In this document: one piece after another, positions 35,594 through 44,285 of the stretch
Layout of the letters: the number at the start of each line of letters is the position of its first letter
Position numbering within the stretch: the first letter of the stretch is position 1
NCBI GenBank assembly: GCA_033761835.1
Contig: JANRME010000304.1
Coordinates: forward strand, 23,770-87,769
Length of the DNA stretch: 64,000 bases
Origin: JADJNW01 sp033761835
Lineage (GTDB): Bacteria; Bacteroidota; Bacteroidia; Chitinophagales; Saprospiraceae
Reading direction: 5' to 3'
Made by a program: the position numbers and the translations under genes
Notes under the pieces: generated by a model
Databases searched by the model: none
Told to the model about the DNA's origin: nothing
The model's input: only the letters and a program-made list of their open reading frames with translations

Positions 35594-36694
35594 TTGGGAA
35601 AAAATATCATTTGTACCGTTACCAACGATCTTTCTTATGACCAACGCATGATTCGTATTTGTACAAGTCTTGCTCATGCTGGTTATAAAGTGCTGTTAAT
35701 CGGGCGGTTGAAAAGAAATTCTGAGTCATTGATAAATAAACCTTTTCAACAAAAACGCTTGAAATGCTGGTTTGAAAAAGGTAAGTTTTTTTATATTGAA
35801 TATAATATTCGATTGCTTTTTTATTTACTTTTTGTAAAATTTGATGCGATTTGCGCAGTAGATTTAGATACCATTTTACCAGGATTATTTCTGAGTAAAA
35901 TCCGTGGAAAGCCCTGTGTTTATGATGCGCATGAGTATTTTACAGAAACGCCAGAAGTTGTGCGCCGCCCAATTATAAAATATATTTGGGAAATGATTGC
36001 CAAATTTGCCATTCCGCGCGTGGAGGTAGCATACACGGTGGGGGAGGAGTTAGCAAAGATTTTTGAACAGCGATATAAAAAGAAATTTTGGGTCATTCGA
36101 AATGTACCATTTCGACAAGAAGGAATTGCAAATCCAACTCGAAATATTATATTATATCAAGGTGTATTAAATGAAGGACGCGGTTTGGAACAAGCCATCG
36201 AAGCGATGCAAACGCTTGAAAATAGTGAACTTTGGCTGGCTGGCGAAGGCGATTTATCTGCATTTTTGCGACAAAAAGTTATTCATTTACAATTGGAAAA
36301 TAAAGTAAAATTCTTGGGTTATTTACATCCAAAAGAGTTACATGAAACAACATTGCAAGCGAAAATAGGGCTTAATTTATTGGAAAACAGAGGCTTGAGT
36401 TATTATTATTCTTTAGCAAACAAAACATTTGATTATATTCAGGCGGGCATCCCTTCCATTCATATGAATTTTCCGGAATATAATAAAATTAATGAAAAGC
36501 ATGATGTTTTTTTACTAATTGAGGATTTGAATATTCAAAGAATTATAACAGCCATTGAAAATTTAATCAAAAATAAGGATTTGTATAATGAATTGCGAGA
36601 AAATTGCCTGGAAGCTAAAAAAATCTTTGTTTGGGAGAAAGAAGAAGAAAAATTAATAGCGCTGTATAATAACCTGTTAAAGAATAAGCATTAG
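35594..36694 (+). CDS. Glycosyltransferase family 4-type protein
   Basis: The 366-residue GT-B fold enzyme has the N-terminal half with VYDAHEYFTETPEV and the C-terminal nucleotide-sugar half with LYQGVLNEGRGLEQAIEAM, LWLAGEGDL and KVKFLGYLHPKEL. It likely transfers a sugar to a surface glycan at the inner membrane; donor and acceptor are unknown. The start is the TTG at 35594, since the conserved NIICTVTNDLSYDQRM strand lies before the first ATG. The stop codon lies inside the stem of the following hairpin. Confidence 0.85.
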   Translation: MGKNIICTVTNDLSYDQRMIRICTSLAHAGYKVLLIGRLKRNSESLINKPFQQKRLKCWFEKGKFFYIEYNIRLLFYLLFVKFDAICAVDLDTILPGLFLSKIRGKPCVYDAHEYFTETPEVVRRPIIKYIWEMIAKFAIPRVEVAYTVGEELAKIFEQRYKKKFWVIRNVPFRQEGIANPTRNIILYQGVLNEGRGLEQAIEAMQTLENSELWLAGEGDLSAFLRQKVIHLQLENKVKFLGYLHPKELHETTLQAKIGLNLLENRGLSYYYSLANKTFDYIQAGIPSIHMNFPEYNKINEKHDVFLLIEDLNIQRIITAIENLIKNKDLYNELRENCLEAKKIFVWEKEEEKLIALYNNLLKNKH

Positions 36695-36719
36695 GAAATT
36701 TGTAAATCTCCTAATGCTT
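36686..36719. terminator. Hairpin terminator between convergent genes
   Basis: Arms AAGCATTAGGA and TCCTAATGCTT around a 12-base A/T-rich loop. It overlaps the stop codon of the glycosyltransferase gene and lies 18 bases from the stop of the TIR-SDR gene. Confidence 0.65.
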
Positions 36720-36736
36720 GGCAATCAATTATTTGA

Positions 36737-39259
36737 CTATTCTTCTTCTTCAAAAATAGCTCTACCGCTCCGATCGATAATCGTCACACCCGCTTGTTGT
36801 GTACCCATCAGCAAAATATCTTGTACGTTTACATGCGGCGGACGCGTGATCGCCCAAAGGATTGCATCGGCTACATCGCTCGCATTTAAGGGTTTAAAAT
36901 CTTCATAAATCCTGGCTCTTTCGGCATCGCCATCAAACCGAACCAATGCAAATTCCGTCTCTTCTACATGCCCGGGCGCAACCTGGCTTACTCGAATATT
37001 GTAGGAATGCAAATCCAAACGCATCCCTTTGGTTAAGGCTTCTACCGCGAATTTGGAGGCGCAATACACATTTCCATTCGGATAGACTTCTTTACCCGCG
37101 GTCGAACTGATATTGATGATATGTCCTTTTCTGCGCTTCACCATCAAAGGCGCTACGACACGTGTCATGTATAGCAAACCCTTCACATTCGTATCAATCA
37201 TTTCTTCCCAATGCTCCAATTTTCCTTCGTGGATTGGATGGAAACCTTTGGCTTTGCCAGCGTTATTAATTAGTATATCAATAGCTTGCCAATCTTCGCC
37301 GAGGTTTTCAATAGCACGTTCCACTGCATTTACATCCCGGACATCGAAATCAAGCGTTTTTATTTTGATATCATATTCGGACTCCAATTCTTTCTCCAGA
37401 TCATCCAAACGTTCTTTGCGACGACCAGTAAGGATTAAATCGAAACCATTTTCTGCTAATAATGTTGCCGTAGTTCGCCCAATGCCAGAAGTCGCGCCAG
37501 TGATCAGCGCAATTTTGCCTTCACCCGGAAGTTTCGCTTTTAGAGTTTCTGCTGCCTCCGCTTGCTTTGCCGCCTCTTCTTCTTGTGTTTTCAGCATTTC
37601 CTCCAATTGTTGGATACTTTGCTTGAGGGCCTCGATTGTTTCATGCGTAGCAGCCGATTCAGGATAAGCGGTCACTTTATACTCAAAAGCTTTGTCGTTT
37701 TCCGGGGTTTTTAACTCTGGATTGATTTTTATAGCGCGCAAGTAGTATTCACGGGCGGTTTCTTTATTTCCCATTCGATGGTATGACATCGCCAAATCAT
37801 AATTGGCAAATGGATGTTTTGGATTCGCTTTTAGCGTTTTTTCAAAATATTTGATTGCTTTTTTAGGTTTGTCCAATTGTTCCGCTAACAAATTGGCGTA
37901 GCGATACGTGGCATCCATATTGTTTTCATCATATTTAGCAGCTTTTTTGAAATATTTAGCAGCTTGTTCTATTTGATCCGGATATTGTGCAGCTACGACC
38001 ATGCCCAGGCGATAGTACGCATCGGCGTTTTCATCGTTGATCTCTACCAACTTTTCGTAAGAATTTTTTGCCAGCAGAAAATCTTGTTTTAATTCAGCCA
38101 ATTGTCCAATGAGTAAAAGCGCCTCTTCGTTTTCAGGTTCTATTTCTAAAGCGGCATCCAATTGATTAATGCTTTCCGATTGATTGTCAGTATATTGTGC
38201 CAATAAAACGGCATAAGCATAGCGCAACGCAAAACTTCCAGGATGGAATGAAATATAATCTGCTAAAGAACTTAAAGCGCTTTGTACATCGCCGGAATTG
38301 GCAGCATCATAAGCGGTTTCAACCCAATTTTGAATCTGGGCTTCACCAATGGGTTCTTCTTCTAAATCTTTCTCTTCTGGCTCAGGCGCTGCTTCGATTT
38401 CAATTGGGGGTTCTATTTTCGATTCAATATGTTCAAATTCAAAATTGCCATTTGAACTGGGTTCTGGCTCATACATTTTTTCTGCTTCTTCAACTATGGC
38501 AACAGGAGTTTCGGCTATTTTTTCTTCCAGTATAGGTTCTTCCACATTAGGGTGGGATTCCACTTCTATCTCCTGTTTAATTTCAACAATCGGCGGCAAA
38601 GTTTCAACCGGTGCGGTTGGCTCAAAAGTAGGCTTCGGTGCAATGGGCATCAACGGTGGCAAATCGCGGAAAGCCCGCCAGCCATTGTCATCATTGGTAA
38701 AACGGAAAAAACGCTCGTAGCTATTGGCAATAAAATCAGGGTATTCCAAAAAATCCATGTTGCGCAAAGTCCTCAGAAACTCTCCGATTTCACCCGAAAT
38801 ATCGCGCATCACACGTAAGTACTGATTAAACTTTTCTTCGTCCAATTCATCGTGCAATTGGCGCTTTTGCTTGCGCAAATCGAGATATTGATCTTGCCAA
38901 TAATTGATATATTTGATAATATCGCTCACGCGATCAAATTGCGTGGGAGCGCTGATGGGTTGCCCTGTATTATCATCTTTGGTTTGGCCATCTACAATCA
39001 CAGGTAATATATCGGAGCCGCGTTCTTGTAGAAACTTCAAGCCACCACTCATGCACTGCGCGGATTTCAGGAAATTATCGCTGATGACCAACAGAACTGG
39101 TCCGCGTTTACCACGCAATTGAGTGCTGAGCGATTCGTCGTTAGTGGTTCGTTTGCAGTAAAAATGTTCAAACGAGTAGGAGGCCCTGCTCAATTGGCGT
39201 TCGATTTCTTCTGCAATTCTAATGTTGTCAATGCAGTATGCTAAAGCTATACTTTTCAT
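36737..39259 (-). CDS. TIR-like / TPR / short-chain dehydrogenase fusion protein
   Basis: The 840-residue soluble protein has four parts. Residues 1-115 look like a TIR domain (SIALAYCIDNIRIAEEIERQL, PVLLVISDNFLKSAQC, DILPVIVDG), but where TIR NADases have SxWCxxE this one has S66-A-Q-C-M-S-G72, so the catalytic Glu is missing. Residues 205-310 are a Pro/Glu-rich linker. Residues 315-530 hold TPR repeats, followed by a short coiled coil. Residues 575-840 are an intact SDR: TGATSGIG cofactor loop, NNAG, catalytic Ser in INISSTAG and YxxxK in YCASK. I know of no described system with this order. Confidence 0.82.
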   Translation of the reverse strand: MKSIALAYCIDNIRIAEEIERQLSRASYSFEHFYCKRTTNDESLSTQLRGKRGPVLLVISDNFLKSAQCMSGGLKFLQERGSDILPVIVDGQTKDDNTGQPISAPTQFDRVSDIIKYINYWQDQYLDLRKQKRQLHDELDEEKFNQYLRVMRDISGEIGEFLRTLRNMDFLEYPDFIANSYERFFRFTNDDNGWRAFRDLPPLMPIAPKPTFEPTAPVETLPPIVEIKQEIEVESHPNVEEPILEEKIAETPVAIVEEAEKMYEPEPSSNGNFEFEHIESKIEPPIEIEAAPEPEEKDLEEEPIGEAQIQNWVETAYDAANSGDVQSALSSLADYISFHPGSFALRYAYAVLLAQYTDNQSESINQLDAALEIEPENEEALLLIGQLAELKQDFLLAKNSYEKLVEINDENADAYYRLGMVVAAQYPDQIEQAAKYFKKAAKYDENNMDATYRYANLLAEQLDKPKKAIKYFEKTLKANPKHPFANYDLAMSYHRMGNKETAREYYLRAIKINPELKTPENDKAFEYKVTAYPESAATHETIEALKQSIQQLEEMLKTQEEEAAKQAEAAETLKAKLPGEGKIALITGATSGIGRTTATLLAENGFDLILTGRRKERLDDLEKELESEYDIKIKTLDFDVRDVNAVERAIENLGEDWQAIDILINNAGKAKGFHPIHEGKLEHWEEMIDTNVKGLLYMTRVVAPLMVKRRKGHIINISSTAGKEVYPNGNVYCASKFAVEALTKGMRLDLHSYNIRVSQVAPGHVEETEFALVRFDGDAERARIYEDFKPLNASDVADAILWAITRPPHVNVQDILLMGTQQAGVTIIDRSGRAIFEEEE

Positions 39260-39344
39260 GTGTTGGTTCTAAGAATTTTGTTTTTTGGAATTTAAAGCCC
39301 TTAATAAAACAATCGAAATTCATTAAATCTTCAAAATTAAGCAT

Positions 39345-40712
39345 TTATAATTCTTCTGCCATCAATTCCTTGATAAAAGTATCAAATTTTTGTTTAAAAT
39401 TTTGGTATTCGCTGGTCGCGGGCCCTGAAAACCCGGTGTGAATGCGCCGAACTTTATTCTGCCGATCAATAAAAATCATGGTCGGAAAAGAAATCACGCG
39501 ATTGAGCATCGGAAGTGCTTTGCTTGCTTTGGTCTTGACATCAGAACCAGCATATAGAATCTCATAATCTATTCCAAAAAATTCCTTGTACTTTAGAATG
39601 GCAGCCCGAGCTTTGCTCTCATCGTTGTGGCGCTCAAAAGCCAGTCCAATAATTTCCAGGTCATCGTTTGGGTTATTTTTTAAATAATCCAATAAAAATT
39701 CAGTTTCATCTCTACAATTAGGACACCAAGTGCCCATAATTTGTACGATCTTTATTTTATCCTGGTATTTTGGATCATCAAGTGAGATGGTTTTACCGTC
39801 TGGATTTTTAAATGCAAAAGTAAATTTATCATAACCAGGATTGAGGTAAGTCAAGGAATCTGCATTGCCCAGGCGAAACTCAGAGTTGCGTCGTGCCGTC
39901 CAAGTGGTGGTATAATGCTTGCCCGACCACCAAGTACCAAATAATGTACTGTCGGCTTGAATTTTGGCTTCAAAAAGATAAGCGTGCGAACCATCAAATG
40001 CTGAAAGATAAAGCTTATCACCTTGAACCGTACCCTCCAAAAAGCGATGGTCGCCGGTTTCGGTCATAAAAGTACCATTCAGGTTATTTCCTTTTTGTAC
40101 AAATTCGCCAATCCCTTTTTCTTCATCTTCTGTGTCAGGCGAAAATGTTACCTCCCAGCGCCCGGTGGCATCCAATGTAGGTGTTTCTTTCATTTTGGTG
40201 AAGCGATGCGACAGGCCTTGACGGGCAACAAATGGAATTCGATAGTCCACATTTCGATTATTCACTACCCATTCACCTTGAATGATATTTTCATGATAAA
40301 TTCCCTTTATATAAGAATCGAATACAGGGAAATTAATTACAATCGTATCTTTTGCAATGCGTTTATCTCTGCCGATGACGATGTCATCCAAGCGAATACG
40401 CTCTTCACCATTTATAATTTCAATATAAAATTTAGTATCATTTTCATACTTTACTTCAAAAGTGAATGGAAGCTCTCCTGAATTGATACGATCAATTCGA
40501 TTAGGAATTTCCTCATCATCGGCTGTGCCGCCCTTCGTTGTACTGGCTGCCACAGGATCAAGCGTCAGAACGGCTCGCCAATAACCTGGCGCTAAACCTG
40601 TATAAGGATTTTCAGCTACAAAACAACCGGAATTTACCACGATTGCGATTATAGCAATTAGCAAGAATATTTTATTTTGCGCAAATGTTGTGGTCATATT
40701 TTTATAAGTCAT
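39345..40712 (-). CDS. TlpA-type thioredoxin-domain lipoprotein
   Basis: The 455-residue protein has a lipobox VNSGCF near residue 30. Residues 40-285 are beta-rich and resemble the N-terminal region of Bacteroidota TlpA/AhpC-type lipoproteins (ATGRWEVTFSPD, FGTWWSG). Residues 300-450 form a thioredoxin fold with active site WCPNC and cis-Pro in SFPTMIFID. It is a membrane-anchored disulfide oxidoreductase, probably reducing envelope proteins. An alternative ATG at 40697 would give a shorter signal peptide. Confidence 0.88.
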   Translation of the reverse strand: MTYKNMTTTFAQNKIFLLIAIIAIVVNSGCFVAENPYTGLAPGYWRAVLTLDPVAASTTKGGTADDEEIPNRIDRINSGELPFTFEVKYENDTKFYIEIINGEERIRLDDIVIGRDKRIAKDTIVINFPVFDSYIKGIYHENIIQGEWVVNNRNVDYRIPFVARQGLSHRFTKMKETPTLDATGRWEVTFSPDTEDEEKGIGEFVQKGNNLNGTFMTETGDHRFLEGTVQGDKLYLSAFDGSHAYLFEAKIQADSTLFGTWWSGKHYTTTWTARRNSEFRLGNADSLTYLNPGYDKFTFAFKNPDGKTISLDDPKYQDKIKIVQIMGTWCPNCRDETEFLLDYLKNNPNDDLEIIGLAFERHNDESKARAAILKYKEFFGIDYEILYAGSDVKTKASKALPMLNRVISFPTMIFIDRQNKVRRIHTGFSGPATSEYQNFKQKFDTFIKELMAEEL

Positions 40713-40776
40713 TGTTTCAATGTAGGAAAGGCTTTTGGAAGGATAATTGTTTAAGAATATAATGGATTTCCATTCG

Positions 40777-41304
40777 TTATCCTTTCTCTCCTACAAAATG
40801 ATGCTCCTTGTATTTGAACAATATATTGAAGGTAGTCAGACTCCCGTAAATGCGCGTCAGGTATTGCTGCAAGTTAATTTTATCCTCATCTGTCAATTTC
40901 TCGCTCGTATTGATGCGTTGTTCCATTACACGAAGCCTATCACGTACCATTACGATTTTATGGAAAAAAGTTTCAATTGGAAACTCTTTTTCTTTCAAAG
41001 AATTGTCAGAAGGCTTTAGAATCATGGTACCGCCAACCCAACGATCACCCAAAGGCACTTCTTCGGAAATGTCGGAAAAGTCGCGCAAAATTTTGATTAA
41101 TGATTTCTCGGCTTCACTAAAAGTGACGTTTTCTTCGGCAGGAAGCGCTTCTATGATGTCCCATTTATCATAATCTCTGCCCACTTGTTTGATGCCGTAC
41201 AACATAAAACACACTTCATAAGCCGCTTTGTGTAAGCGAATAATAACACCATCACCGTAAGCGGGATGTTTTACTCTGGAGCCGATTCCCAATGGATTGC
41301 CCAT
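40777..41304 (-). CDS. Conserved hypothetical protein with N-terminal Tudor/CarD-like fold
   Basis: The 175-residue protein opens with GIGSRVKHPAYGDGVIIRLHKAAYEVCFMLYGIKQVGRDY, a small beta-barrel pattern like the C-terminal Tudor domain of UvrD/PcrA or the CarD N-domain. The rest is helical (KLTDEDKINLQQYLTRIYGSL). Such barrels bind RNA polymerase or nucleic acid. The specific function is unknown. The ATG at 41304 is preferred to a GTG at 41313. Confidence 0.6.
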   Translation of the reverse strand: MGNPLGIGSRVKHPAYGDGVIIRLHKAAYEVCFMLYGIKQVGRDYDKWDIIEALPAEENVTFSEAEKSLIKILRDFSDISEEVPLGDRWVGGTMILKPSDNSLKEKEFPIETFFHKIVMVRDRLRVMEQRINTSEKLTDEDKINLQQYLTRIYGSLTTFNILFKYKEHHFVGEKG

Positions 41305-41519
41305 AATAAACACTTAATGATTGGTTTGTAAGTTTACTGTGCCAAATTTGAGAAAATTCTTGAACAAGTTGACGTATTTCATGCTCCTAATGCTGAAAGT
41401 AGCAGATCGCCACATTTTGTTAATATTAAAAATTACTCAGACGATATTTTCTCGTCATTTTTATATCAAATCAAAAACAACCAGACTGAAATCCTGTTGA
41501 AAGACCTTAACATTGTGCT

Positions 41520-42554
41520 ATGAAATTGCAAAACGATTTGCTTTTAAGAGTTGCTAATGGGCAAGCGGTCGAGCGCCCGCCCGTTTGGCTGATGCGTCAG
41601 GCAGGACGTATCTTGCCCGAATACCGCGCTGTGCGAGAGAAATTGCACGATTTTAAAGAATTGGTGACCACTCCCGAACGTGCAGCAGAAGTCACGATTC
41701 AGCCTGTAAATATTTTGGGGGTGGATGCGGCCATCATTTTCTCTGATATTTTGGTGATTCCTGAAGCTTTGGGCTTGGATTATGAAATGGAAGAAAAACG
41801 CGGTCCGATTTTTCCAAAAACCATTCAAATTCAAAGAGATATTGACATCTTGCGCTCAAGTGAAGAAGCGGCTGCGCATTTGCAATACGTTTATGATGCT
41901 TTGCAAATCACTAAAAGCGAATTGAATGGGCGTGTGCCGCTCATTGGTTTTTGTGGTGCACCATGGACATTGCTGGCGTATATGGTGGAAGGTTCAGGTA
42001 GCAAAACATTTTCTAAAGCAAAAAAATTTCTTTATACACAACCGATTGAATCTCATAGCCTACTGCAAAAAATCACGGATGCTTCGATTGCTTATTTGAA
42101 AAAACAAATTCAGAACGGGGCCGATTTGGTACAAATTTTCGATTCCTGGGCGGGCATTTTGAGTCCTGCGCAGTACCAGGAGTTTTCGGCAAAATACATT
42201 GCACAAATTTGTAATGAGATTACCGAAGCTCCGATCACGATTTTTGCCAAAGGTGCTTGGTTTGCGCTGGAAGATTTTGCCAGGATGGATTGTAATATCA
42301 TTGGTTTGGATTGGAATATGGATCCGACTGAGAGCCGAAGAAAGATAGGGGTGACTAAAGCTTTGCAAGGAAATCTTGATCCTTGTTGTTTGTATGCTTC
42401 CACCGAACAAATTCGGAAGGAAACGAATGCGATGCTTCGGGCTTTTGGTGGTAAGCATATTGCCAATCTTGGTCATGGGGTTTATCCGGATACACCTTTG
42501 GACGGCGTCCGCGCTTTTATTGAGACGGTACAGGCATTCCGTTATGAATCCTAA
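41520..42554 (+). CDS. hemE: Uroporphyrinogen decarboxylase
   Basis: The 344-residue enzyme removes four carboxyl groups from uroporphyrinogen III to give coproporphyrinogen III in heme synthesis. The N-terminal signature RPPVWLMRQAGRILPEYR with its substrate-binding Arg residues, IIFSDILVIPEALG with the catalytic Asp, and LIGFCGAPWTLLAYMVEG are all present. Length is normal. No other heme genes are in the window. A strong hairpin lies 70 bases downstream. Confidence 0.96.
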   Translation: MKLQNDLLLRVANGQAVERPPVWLMRQAGRILPEYRAVREKLHDFKELVTTPERAAEVTIQPVNILGVDAAIIFSDILVIPEALGLDYEMEEKRGPIFPKTIQIQRDIDILRSSEEAAAHLQYVYDALQITKSELNGRVPLIGFCGAPWTLLAYMVEGSGSKTFSKAKKFLYTQPIESHSLLQKITDASIAYLKKQIQNGADLVQIFDSWAGILSPAQYQEFSAKYIAQICNEITEAPITIFAKGAWFALEDFARMDCNIIGLDWNMDPTESRRKIGVTKALQGNLDPCCLYASTEQIRKETNAMLRAFGGKHIANLGHGVYPDTPLDGVRAFIETVQAFRYES

Positions 42555-42622
42555 AACTTTTGGGTAATTTTTATCGTTTATCGCTTCTGTGTTTTAATTT
42601 TGAATTTTGCTTGGAATATTTT

Positions 42623-42655
42623 AAGTGTGGCACATTTTCAAAATGCGCCACACTT
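42623..42655. promoter_or_regulatory. Long hairpin between hemE and accD
   Basis: Stem AAGTGTGGC / GCCACACTT extended, after one mismatch, by CATTTT / AAAATG. It ends 22 bases before the accD ATG and has no U-run, so it may be an mRNA leader structure or processing site and not a terminator. Confidence 0.55.
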
Positions 42656-42677
42656 TCATACAATAATAAATAATAAT

Positions 42678-43556
42678 ATGGGTTGGTTCAGACGACTCAG
42701 AGAAGGTATCCAAACAGCAACCAGAAACAAAAAAGAGGCACCCGAAGGCTTGTGGTATCAGTGTAAAGAGTGCAAGGAAACTTCCACAATGAAGGAATTG
42801 AAAGAAAATTTCTTCAAATGCCCAAGTTGCAATTATCATGTTCGGATTAGCTCTAAAGATTATTTCTCTTTGTTATTCGATAGCAATTATGACGAGCTTT
42901 TCGGCAATCTTCGAGCCAAAGATATGCTTGGTTTTACTGATTTGAAACCCTATCCAAAGCGATTGGAAGAAACCATCAAAAAAACAAGATTGACTGAGGC
43001 TATGACAGTAGCCAAAGGCAGAGTGAATAAACGCTCGCTGGTGGTAGCAGCTATGGACTTCAATTTTATTGGCGGCTCGATGGGTTCTGTGGTCGGCGAA
43101 AAAATTTCCCTATCGATTGACCATTGCTTGGAACATCGCATTCCACTTTTGATTATTTCAAAATCAGGTGGCGCGCGGATGATGGAAGCCGCGTTTTCGT
43201 TGATGCAAATGGCAAAAACAGCAGCTAAATTGACCTTGTTGGCGAAATCTGGCATTCCGTATTTTTCGATGCTCACCGACCCGACGACTGGTGGTGTGAC
43301 GGCCTCTTACGCGATGCTGGGGGATATTAATTTTGCTGAACCCAAGGCACTGATTGGCTTTGCCGGGCCGCGCGTCATTCGGGAAACGATCAAACGCGAT
43401 TTGCCAGAAGGTTTTCAAACCGCAGAGTTTTTATTAGAGAGTGGTTTTCTTGACAATGTCGTAGATAGAAAGGATTTGAAGGAATATATTTCGGATTTGC
43501 TTTATTTGTTTGATGAGAAAAATCGTGTATTGACAACGGATATGGATAGTTTATAA
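42678..43556 (+). CDS. accD: Acetyl-CoA carboxylase carboxyltransferase subunit beta
   Basis: The 292-residue protein starts MGWFRRLREGIQ and has the AccD zinc ribbon CKEC-x17-CPSC, followed by the crotonase-fold carboxyltransferase domain (ISKSGGARMMEAAFSLMQMAKT, YFSMLTDPTTGGVTASYAMLGD, IGFAGPRVI). With AccA it transfers carboxyl from biotin to acetyl-CoA to make malonyl-CoA. The in-frame extension upstream of 42678 crosses the hairpin and is not likely to be translated. Confidence 0.95.
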   Translation: MGWFRRLREGIQTATRNKKEAPEGLWYQCKECKETSTMKELKENFFKCPSCNYHVRISSKDYFSLLFDSNYDELFGNLRAKDMLGFTDLKPYPKRLEETIKKTRLTEAMTVAKGRVNKRSLVVAAMDFNFIGGSMGSVVGEKISLSIDHCLEHRIPLLIISKSGGARMMEAAFSLMQMAKTAAKLTLLAKSGIPYFSMLTDPTTGGVTASYAMLGDINFAEPKALIGFAGPRVIRETIKRDLPEGFQTAEFLLESGFLDNVVDRKDLKEYISDLLYLFDEKNRVLTTDMDSL

Positions 43557-43606
43557 AAGCTTGAAGAGCAAGAGTTTAAAAATTAAAAAAAAATCAAAAT
43601 ATAACT

Positions 43607-44161
43607 ATGAGAATCATATCCATCTTCTTACTATCCCTTCTTTTATTTTCCTGCAATCCGCGAACAACAGGCTCGCTGCCGACTACCGATCAGTTGCCAA
43701 AAGTAGATGCCGAAGCTAATCTGCAAAAACTTGGAATCAATCTGCCGAAACCCTCGTCACCAGTGGCAAATTATGTGAATGCTGTGCGCACGGGCAACTT
43801 GATTTTTCTGGCTGGCAAAGGACCGCTCAAGGATGATGGCACTTATATCACAGGAAAAGTGGGAAAAGATTTGAATGAACGTCAGGGATATGAAGCCGCT
43901 AGATTGGTGGGAATCAATCAATTAGCTGCCCTGAAAGCTGAAATTGGCGATTTGAATAAAGTAAAACGCATCGTGAAAGTGCTGGGTATGGTGAATTGCA
44001 CCGACAATTTTACCAACCAACCCGAAGTGGTGAATGGTTTCTCCGATTTGATGGTGGCGGTATTTGGCGATCGTGGCAAACACGCTCGCTCGGCAGTGGG
44101 AATGTCGTCTTTGCCTAGAAACATTGCGGTAGAAGTGGAATTGATTGTAGAAGTGGAATAA
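43607..44161 (+). CDS. RidA family lipoprotein
   Basis: The 184-residue protein has a lipoprotein signal (SLLLFSC, Cys16) and a RidA/YjgF domain at about 35-184. The family's substrate-site Arg is in HARSAVGMSSLPRNIAVEVE. Cytoplasmic RidA deaminates reactive enamines/imines; a membrane-anchored, exported version must serve a different place or substrate. Sequence details such as LGINLPKPSSPVANYVNAV fit the larger subgroup that is often annotated as 'RidA family protein' with extra N-terminus. It lies between accD and rocD. Confidence 0.85.
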   Translation: MRIISIFLLSLLLFSCNPRTTGSLPTTDQLPKVDAEANLQKLGINLPKPSSPVANYVNAVRTGNLIFLAGKGPLKDDGTYITGKVGKDLNERQGYEAARLVGINQLAALKAEIGDLNKVKRIVKVLGMVNCTDNFTNQPEVVNGFSDLMVAVFGDRGKHARSAVGMSSLPRNIAVEVELIVEVE

Positions 44162-44285
44162 GGATTTGACCATAAATTGTTTTTTCAAAGGATTTTTAAG
44201 CTCCTTCGTTCAACCAAACCTCCCCTTTATATTTTATATGCTTACTTTGTGTAAAGCATTGTAAAACATACAAAAAATTTAACCT

